Under the pieces are notes generated by a model. The model was not told the DNA's origin, made no database searches, and worked only from the letters and a program-made list of their open reading frames with translations. Positions 7,438 to 10,939 of a stretch of 10,939 nt of DNA are shown here, piece by piece. Location: contig UQAW01000091.1 in the NCBI GenBank assembly GCA_900539175.1, forward strand, positions 1 to 10,939, given 5' to 3'. The stretch comes from an uncultured Lachnospiraceae bacterium. GTDB taxonomy: Bacteria > Bacillota > Clostridia > Lachnospirales > Lachnospiraceae. Every line of letters begins with the position of its first letter. The stretch's first letter is position 1. Position numbers and translations under genes: made by a program.

Positions 7438-7471
7438 TGCTAAAAACCGGATCATCAGAATAACATTTTTC

Positions 7472-7516
7472 ACAATTCTTCTAAAACACCCAACCTTGTG
7501 GGTGGTGAATAATTGT
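7472..7516. other. Two-part hairpin upstream of the sortase promoter
   Basis: Outer arms ACAATT (7472-7477) and AATTGT (7511-7516) enclose an inner stem, CACCCA (7487-7492) with TGGGTG (7499-7504). No long T-tract follows on the minus strand (GAAAAATG), so this is not a clear terminator. It could be a protein-binding dyad or a weak second terminator behind the one at 7564-7602. Confidence 0.3.
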
Positions 7517-7563
7517 CGATCAAAAATCAAAACACAGAATCCCATGATATTTCCTAATAGCAA

Positions 7564-7602
7564 AGCCGGACAGTATCTATTTGATTTTGATACTGTCCGG
7601 CT
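7564..7602 (-). terminator. Terminator downstream of the CPBP gene and remnant frame
   Basis: AGCCGGACAGTATC (7564-7577) and GATACTGTCCGGCT (7589-7602) form a perfect 14-bp stem with an 11-nt loop. On the minus strand it is followed by TTGCTATT, a weak T-tract. It lies 11 nt past the stop of the short frame at 7614-7769 and closes the CPBP transcript. Confidence 0.7.
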
Positions 7603-7613
7603 CATATTGCATT

Positions 7614-7769
7614 TTATTTAAGCAACTGCAAAAGTGTCTTTCGATCATTTTCAGAAATATCCAATACATCCATGGACTGTTCTGCAGACCAACCCATTTT
7701 TTCCATAAGGTTCTTAATGTTATTCAACAGTGTTGAAATTCTTTCTTTCTGTGGCGGCAGTACATACAC
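7614..7769 (-). pseudogene. Remnant coding the helical C-terminal tail of an Rpn-like or related protein
   Basis: An open frame runs from an in-frame TGA at 7791-7793 to TAA at 7614-7616. From the GTG at 7769 it would give 51 residues. It contains LLNNIKNLMEKMGWSAEQ followed by SMDVLDISENDRKTLLQLL. This looks like two amphipathic helices of a pattern I associate with the ends of Lachnospiraceae proteins, including PD-(D/E)XK/Rpn-type nucleases; that comparison is from memory. It overlaps the last 50 bases of the CPBP gene in another frame and has no ribosome site, so it is more likely a truncated gene end than a working gene. A standalone small protein or a frameshifted extension of the CPBP protein are alternatives. 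Confidence 0.45.
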
Positions 7770-8739
7770 TTTGGGAGGAATCGTTCTTTTTCACTCTTTT
7801 GCCCCAGAAATACATGGCAATACCCGCCGCCAGAAGCACTGCGTTTGCCAGCAGCGTTCCCTCAATGCCAAAGCCCACATGATATGCAAAGCTGTTGGCC
7901 GCTGTGCCCGCTTCCAGCTTGAACATGGAATACGGCACCACTATGCCGCTGTTGGGCAGCCCAAAGAGAATATTCTGCATAAAATTCCATGCCGTATGTA
8001 CCGCAAATGCGCACCAGATACTATCCATATAATAAACTATAAACGAAAATAAAATTCCAAACAAAAAGATATTGACCAACGACAAAAAGGTAACCCCTTC
8101 ATTGCTCAGATGAAGCACTCCAAAAAACAACGCGTTGCCCACAATGGCAATGGACGGCTTCCCGTAGCTTTTCAAAAACCGCTGATACATAAATCCCCTG
8201 CACACAAGTTCCTCCGCCGAGGACTGAACAAAAACCGCCGCAAATATAGCGATCAGTGCAAGCGGCTCAAAGGCGGCAAAGGAAAGGGTAATATCCCGAT
8301 GCAGCCATGCCGCCAGAACACAGACCCCATTCAGCCCAAAACCTATCACGATACCAAGCAGCAGCTTCCCAATGGTATTTCCCTTTGCGTTCGTCCAAAG
8401 TGTTTTCAATATGGGGCGGTTCTTTTTGGTGAGTCCCATATAGAAAAATGCCACCACCCAGATACCAATAAAACATATATACATTCCAAAGGTATACCAT
8501 ACATCCGACTCCCATATGGATGGGAGAAACACGGCTAAAACCCCTGTCACCACACCGTATAGTAACTGTCCCAGAATTTGCCCCAGCAGTATCACTGCCA
8601 CGGATATTAAGTAGAAAGCCAGCCATGTATCACTGAATTTTCTTTTGAAAAATTTTTTCTTGCCTGGCGAATCCTGCTTGCATTGACCTGCCATGGACAC
8701 CCCGTTTTCATCCCTATTTTCATCTTTGGTTTCATTCAT
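7720..8739 (-). CDS. CPBP-family intramembrane glutamic protease (Abi/CAAX type)
   Basis: This is a polytopic membrane protein with about eight hydrophobic segments and the three CPBP motifs. Numbered from the ATG at 8739 (339 residues): EELVCR (176-181), the FxxxH motif in FFGVLHLSN with His210, and HTAWN (248-252). Relatives cleave prenylated or other membrane proteins; in Gram-positive bacteria some give bacteriocin self-immunity. The substrate is unknown. The N-terminal 40 residues are hydrophilic and charged. The frame extends to a GTG at 8793, but the -10 box lies at 8779-8784, which rules that start out; an ATG at 8754 is also possible. The ATG at 8739 is preceded by GGAG at 9 nt. The last 17 codons overlap another frame at 7614-7769, so the natural C-terminus may have been altered. 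Confidence 0.88.
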   Translation of the reverse strand: MNETKDENRDENGVSMAGQCKQDSPGKKKFFKRKFSDTWLAFYLISVAVILLGQILGQLLYGVVTGVLAVFLPSIWESDVWYTFGMYICFIGIWVVAFFYMGLTKKNRPILKTLWTNAKGNTIGKLLLGIVIGFGLNGVCVLAAWLHRDITLSFAAFEPLALIAIFAAVFVQSSAEELVCRGFMYQRFLKSYGKPSIAIVGNALFFGVLHLSNEGVTFLSLVNIFLFGILFSFIVYYMDSIWCAFAVHTAWNFMQNILFGLPNSGIVVPYSMFKLEAGTAANSFAYHVGFGIEGTLLANAVLLAAGIAMYFWGKRVKKNDSSQSVCTAATERKNFNTVE

Positions 8740-8778
8740 TTTGTCTTTCTCCATAAACCCTGATTTTCCGATCGGCTC

Positions 8779-8807
8779 ATTATAACACAGCACCCGCCGA
8801 AAAGCAA
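8779..8807 (-). promoter_or_regulatory. Promoter of the CPBP gene
   Basis: Perfect TATAAT (-10, 8779-8784), 17-nt spacer, TTGCTT (-35, 8802-8807, three of six consensus bases). The start point would be near 8772, giving a short leader of about 20-35 nt. Confidence 0.55.
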
Positions 8808-8849
8808 TTAGATCAGTTCTTTTGCTAGGGTTGTTTCACGAAGCGTTCC

Positions 8850-9035
8850 TGTTCAGAGGGAAACGGACGCCGTGCAGAAAATAGATCTCGAAGCAGACCC
8901 GCTCCCGCTCCTTCAAAACGCAGCGGTACTAAATTCGCAGGATACAAAACAATCCTGCTAATTAAGTGCCGGCGTTTTTCAAGGGTCTGCTTTCGAGATT
9001 CTATTTTTGCACAGCTGTTTCGCTGCGGTCTGTAC
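8850..9035. repeat. Long imperfect palindrome (about 185 bp), candidate mobile or structured repeat element
   Basis: The two halves are inverted copies of each other along almost their whole length. Paired blocks, outer to inner: TCTCGAA (8886-8892) with TTCGAGA (8992-8998); GCAGACCC (8893-8900) with GGGTCTGC (8983-8990); AAAACGC (8915-8921) with GCGTTTT (8972-8978); and a central hairpin GCAGGAT (8937-8943) with ATCCTGC (8952-8958). Looser pairing continues outwards through GTGCA and GAAAC. An 85-codon minus-strand frame (8825-9082) covers it, but its composition follows the palindrome (RRPFPSEQERF end) and I do not treat it as a gene. It lies between the CPBP promoter and AT-rich accessory DNA. 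It may be a MITE-like or other dispersed element, or encode a structured RNA. Confidence 0.5.
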
Positions 9036-9309
9036 AGTAACCACGAAGCTATACTTACCAGAAAGCAAAAAACACAGAGCAACCATTACACATGTAGCAA
9101 AGAAATTAATCAAAGTCATCTATGCATTGGAGATGCAGGATGTAGACTTTAACGTTTAAAAACTTCGTTAGCTACTACCTTCCATAGCGTTTATCTATTT
9201 CATCTGAAATACTCTGTCTTCAAATGTTCTATTAAAGTTACCCTTTTTTATAAATCAAAAAACTTTTCAAAAACACTTTACTATTTATAGTTTGTCACAT
9301 CATATGTAA
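9036..9309. other. AT-rich intergenic region without a recognisable gene
   Basis: No frame here is convincing on either strand. Downstream of the small MerR-like gene on the minus strand I see A- and T-rich runs but no clear stem for a terminator. A minus-strand stretch near 9180-9220 could end a short peptide (SISDEIDKRYGR before TAG), which hints at a gene remnant, but it is too short to name. Confidence 0.4.
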
Positions 9310-9579
9310 TTATTGAGAATCCAATTTTTCAAAATATGTAGCTATTTCCTTAATTGTTTTCCCTTCAGATTTTAACTCAACTATTTCTTTTAACCTGGCA
9401 ATTGAGTGTTCCTTATTATATCGCCTAGTTAGCCCCGAATCCTCCTGATAATAATCTAGTAAGCCTATTTCTGTATAAAATTTGAGCGAGCTGTATCTAA
9501 TGCCTGTAATTCGTGCAAGCTCCCCTATTGTAACATCTTCAGCTTTATCTAAAACTTCTCGACTTCTTCTTCTCGACAT
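9310..9579 (-). CDS. Small MerR-type HTH DNA-binding protein
   Basis: The 89-residue protein is almost entirely a MerR DNA-binding domain. Residues 16-36 form the helix-turn-helix (VTIGELARITGIRYSSLKFY), residues 37-55 the wing with the typical TRRYNKEHSIARL, and residues 56-86 a further helix pair (ELKSEGKTIKEIATYFEKL). There is no effector domain, so it may act as a repressor or architectural protein, or as an excisionase-like factor of a mobile element. The ATG follows AAGGAG at 4-5 nt. It lies 12 nt downstream of the 189-residue gene, so the two form an operon. The local DNA is clearly more AT-rich than the core genes to the left. Confidence 0.8.
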   Translation of the reverse strand: MSRRRSREVLDKAEDVTIGELARITGIRYSSLKFYTEIGLLDYYQEDSGLTRRYNKEHSIARLKEIVELKSEGKTIKEIATYFEKLDSQ

Positions 9580-9591
9580 AATACTCCTTCT

Positions 9592-10161
9592 TTACGACCA
9601 TGTTAAAATGTCAGAAATAGCAATAATCCGGTGTAGGGTTTTGTAAAACTCGTAATGTTTTGTTTTTTTTAGTTCCTTTACTCTCTCTAATAGTTTTTTC
9701 TTTTCATGCTTCGAAAAATAAAAGTCAATAACATTCGCTTGTTTGAGAAGTAACGTGAGTACAGCTGTTTCCTCGCTTATATCGCCGTCCTCCAATATCT
9801 CCGCACGAAGCCCCTCAACAACAGCTATTATACTTGAACTCGTATCCATCTTCAATTCTATGCACCGTTTCTTTACCTTTTCAAAGATAACCTTTGAATC
9901 TAAATTCAGATAATGTTTCATAATATAGAGACTGAATTTAGCGGAACCCTTACTTCTAATTTCGTTAAATATATCGAGTTCATAGTCCTCCATTAAAAAA
10001 GTGTCGAAGTTTTGGTCTGCTTTCAACATACCGTCCGTCAGCGAAATTGCACCCATCTGTACCAAGTCATACAGAATCACAGCTACCACTGTCAACTTTG
10101 AGTGATACTTAATCTTCTTAGCCTTCCCACATAAAATAACATACTCTTGAGTAATTTTCAC
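9592..10161 (-). CDS. GPP34/Golgi phosphoprotein 3-like protein (tentative)
   Basis: The 189-residue protein is largely helical, with no signal peptide or clear membrane segment. The opening ITQEYVILCGKAKK resembles the E-Y/E-L-L-L-L start of GPP34 proteins. The hydrophobic helix plus short strands in VILYDLVQMGAISLTDGML (about 29-47) match the pattern of that family's first core. The segment ISEETAVLTLLLKQANVIDF (about 132-151) followed by a basic helix matches its later helical core. Eukaryotic GPP34 binds phosphoinositides at Golgi membranes; bacterial relatives are poorly understood. This rests on pattern only, so hypothetical protein is the safe fallback. The GTG start is well supported by AAGGAG at 7 nt. 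It is first in a two-gene operon with the MerR-like gene. Confidence 0.45.
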   Translation of the reverse strand: MKITQEYVILCGKAKKIKYHSKLTVVAVILYDLVQMGAISLTDGMLKADQNFDTFLMEDYELDIFNEIRSKGSAKFSLYIMKHYLNLDSKVIFEKVKKRCIELKMDTSSSIIAVVEGLRAEILEDGDISEETAVLTLLLKQANVIDFYFSKHEKKKLLERVKELKKTKHYEFYKTLHRIIAISDILTWS

Positions 10162-10178
10162 GACAATTCTCCTTATAC

Positions 10179-10219
10179 AATAAGTTCACAATATGTAATA
10201 ATCAAATTACAAGCTTATT
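10179..10219. promoter_or_regulatory. Nested dyad upstream of the GPP34-like gene, candidate operator
   Basis: TGTAAT (10194-10199) and ATTACA (10206-10211) form a perfect dyad with a 6-nt spacer. It is nested inside AATAAG (10179-10184) and CTTATT (10214-10219). It lies directly upstream of the GTG start and its ribosome site, where an autoregulatory MerR protein might bind. I see no convincing promoter boxes overlapping it. Confidence 0.4.
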
Positions 10220-10221
10220 CT

Positions 10222-10753
10222 TTTTATGATATAGATGTAAGGACATCTAAAATGAAAGAGAAACCTCTCCATTCAATCCCATCTATACAGTCATCAGTTA
10301 CATTTTCATTAAATCCATTCACGGTATTATATCAACAGTGTTTGATGTCCCAAAACACCATCTTTTCTTCTTTCAATATTCGTACAACTATTATTATCAA
10401 TATACGAAGTCTCAAAGTCCTATCCCGTGTGTCCTATGCGAACTTAAAAATTCCACCCACTAAAAAAATTTTATGTCACCATGCTTAATGCTGTTCTATG
10501 GAGGCTCTTCGCATTGTTGGATTTGTAAGAGAAGAGTAATACACAAAAAAGAAATTTTTCATCAGAAAACAATGTAGCAAAATTGTAGCTCTTAACCAAT
10601 AGTTAATAAAATAGATACCAAGCAAAACACCTTACCTAATATGACCTATGACCCATCTCTATAATTGGATTCATAGGCATTAGTGATATTCAAAAATACC
10701 GCTATTTTTTCAAACAACTCTTAGCATATCTCTAGAACGCTTTCTTTTCGACA
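10222..10753. other. Gene-less AT-rich stretch, possible long leader or decayed DNA
   Basis: No frame on either strand looks like a real gene. A plus-strand frame (TTG start at 10147 to 10488) has no ribosome site and low-complexity composition. A minus-strand frame of 25 codons (10485-10562, starting MKNFFFVYYSS) also lacks a ribosome site. There is a tandem pair of TATGACC at 10640-10653. Because two promoters upstream point through this stretch, it may be a roughly 590-nt leader of the GPP34-like operon, a non-coding RNA, or a decayed gene. Confidence 0.4.
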
Positions 10754-10760
10754 ACTCTGA

Positions 10761-10789
10761 ATAATAATAACTTCTGTAATTTATGTCAA
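10761..10789 (-). promoter_or_regulatory. Consensus promoter P1 upstream of the accessory operon
   Basis: Perfect TTGACA (-35, 10784-10789), a 17-nt spacer, then TATTAT (-10, 10761-10766, five of six consensus bases). It reads towards the GPP34-like and MerR-like genes, about 590 nt away, with no gene in between. The first repeat unit begins two bases upstream of the -35 box. Confidence 0.7.
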
Positions 10790-10790
10790 G

Positions 10791-10818
10791 CTACTTACTA
10801 CTTACTACTTACTACTTA
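10791..10818. repeat. Four exact 7-bp tandem repeats between two promoters
   Basis: CTACTTA occurs four times head to tail without a mismatch (TAAGTAG on the minus strand). The array lies between the -35 box of P1 and the -10 box of P2. It could be an operator array, a slippage-prone spacer affecting promoter activity, or an iteron-like array. Confidence 0.85.
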
Positions 10819-10826
10819 CGTTTCAC

Positions 10827-10855
10827 ATGTTATCACATTCTTTTTATCATGTCAA
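10827..10855 (-). promoter_or_regulatory. Consensus promoter P2 upstream of the repeat array
   Basis: Perfect TTGACA (-35, 10850-10855), 17-nt spacer, TAACAT (-10, 10827-10832, four of six consensus bases). It is in the same direction as P1 and about 66 bp upstream of it. Another TTGACA lies at 10865-10870 but has no good -10 partner. Confidence 0.55.
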
Positions 10856-10900
10856 GATGTATTTTGTCAATGCAGCATTGAAAAATGATTATTATCAAGT

Positions 10901-10939
10901 TTGGGAGCCACCGTTCTCATACTTGAGAGCCACTTTGTT
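10901..10939. mobile_element. Possible IS21-family-like terminal repeats at the window edge
   Basis: TTGGGAGCCAC (10901-10911) and TTGAGAGCCAC (10923-10933) are near-identical 11-mers at a 22-bp period, the second followed by TTTGTT. IS21-family elements carry several such short repeats inside their ends, often with GAGCCAC/GTGGCTC sequences; this likeness is from memory. No transposase (IstA/IstB) gene is visible, as the window ends here. Direct repeats of another kind are possible. Confidence 0.35.

Noticed and set aside
7207..7605. 132-codon minus-strand frame overlapping the sortase start and the terminator hairpin
   Set aside because: It runs through a terminator stem and promoter and overlaps the sortase in another frame; the sequence looks random.
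8825..9082. 85-codon minus-strand frame over the long palindrome
   Set aside because: Its sequence is dictated by the inverted repeat, there is no ribosome site, and no domain is recognisable; it is treated as part of the repeat element.
10147..10488. 113-codon plus-strand frame
   Set aside because: It starts with TTG without a ribosome site, overlaps the start of the well-supported GPP34-like gene on the other strand, and has no recognisable domain.
1..10939. CRISPR array, tRNA or rRNA genes
   Set aside because: No regularly spaced repeat-spacer structure, cloverleaf or rRNA-like sequence was seen; the only tandem array is the 28-bp CTACTTA repeat.

Overview
The window looks like a chromosomal segment of a gut-type Clostridia, most likely Lachnospiraceae. 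Reasons: the gene order gdpP-rplI-dnaB beside ssb and a DUF951 gene, a class B sortase, strong AGGAGG-type ribosome binding sites, sigma-A style promoters and moderate GC. Every gene I can support is on the minus strand, so transcription runs from high to low coordinates. The genus is not decided by the sequence.

Region 1, about 1-7440, is compact core chromosome. In transcription order it holds a class B sortase, a Sir2 NAD-dependent deacylase and a DUF951 protein in one unit. Next is ssb with its own near-consensus promoter and a strong terminator. Then come gdpP-rplI-dnaB, tightly packed behind their own promoter and closed by a 12-bp terminator hairpin. A MerR-type regulator follows with its own promoter and terminator. 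The left 117 bases hold a perfect palindrome that may belong to a dispersed repeat. ssb here lacks rpsF and rpsR, which normally flank it in Firmicutes.

Region 2, about 7440-8810, holds two hairpins, a CPBP-family membrane protease gene, and a short overlooked open frame overlapping the protease 3' end. That frame resembles the helical C-terminal tail of Lachnospiraceae proteins of the Rpn/PD-(D/E)XK type, so it is probably a gene remnant.

Region 3, about 8810-10939, is accessory and mostly AT-rich. It begins with a long imperfect palindrome of about 185 bp. A two-gene unit follows, with an 89-residue MerR-like DNA-binding protein and a 189-residue protein that resembles GPP34/Golgi phosphoprotein 3 proteins. 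Upstream is a gene-less stretch of about 600 bp. At its far end are two consensus TTGACA-17 promoters pointing towards the pair, separated by four exact 7-bp tandem repeats. The last 39 bases carry two spaced copies of a GAGCCAC motif, like the multiple terminal repeats of IS21-family elements, so an insertion sequence may start just outside the window.

The core genes serve replication and genome upkeep (DnaB, SSB), translation (L9), c-di-AMP turnover (GdpP), NAD-dependent deacylation (Sir2) and surface protein anchoring (sortase). The best candidate for something undescribed is the MerR/GPP34-like pair with its repeat-flanked promoter region.
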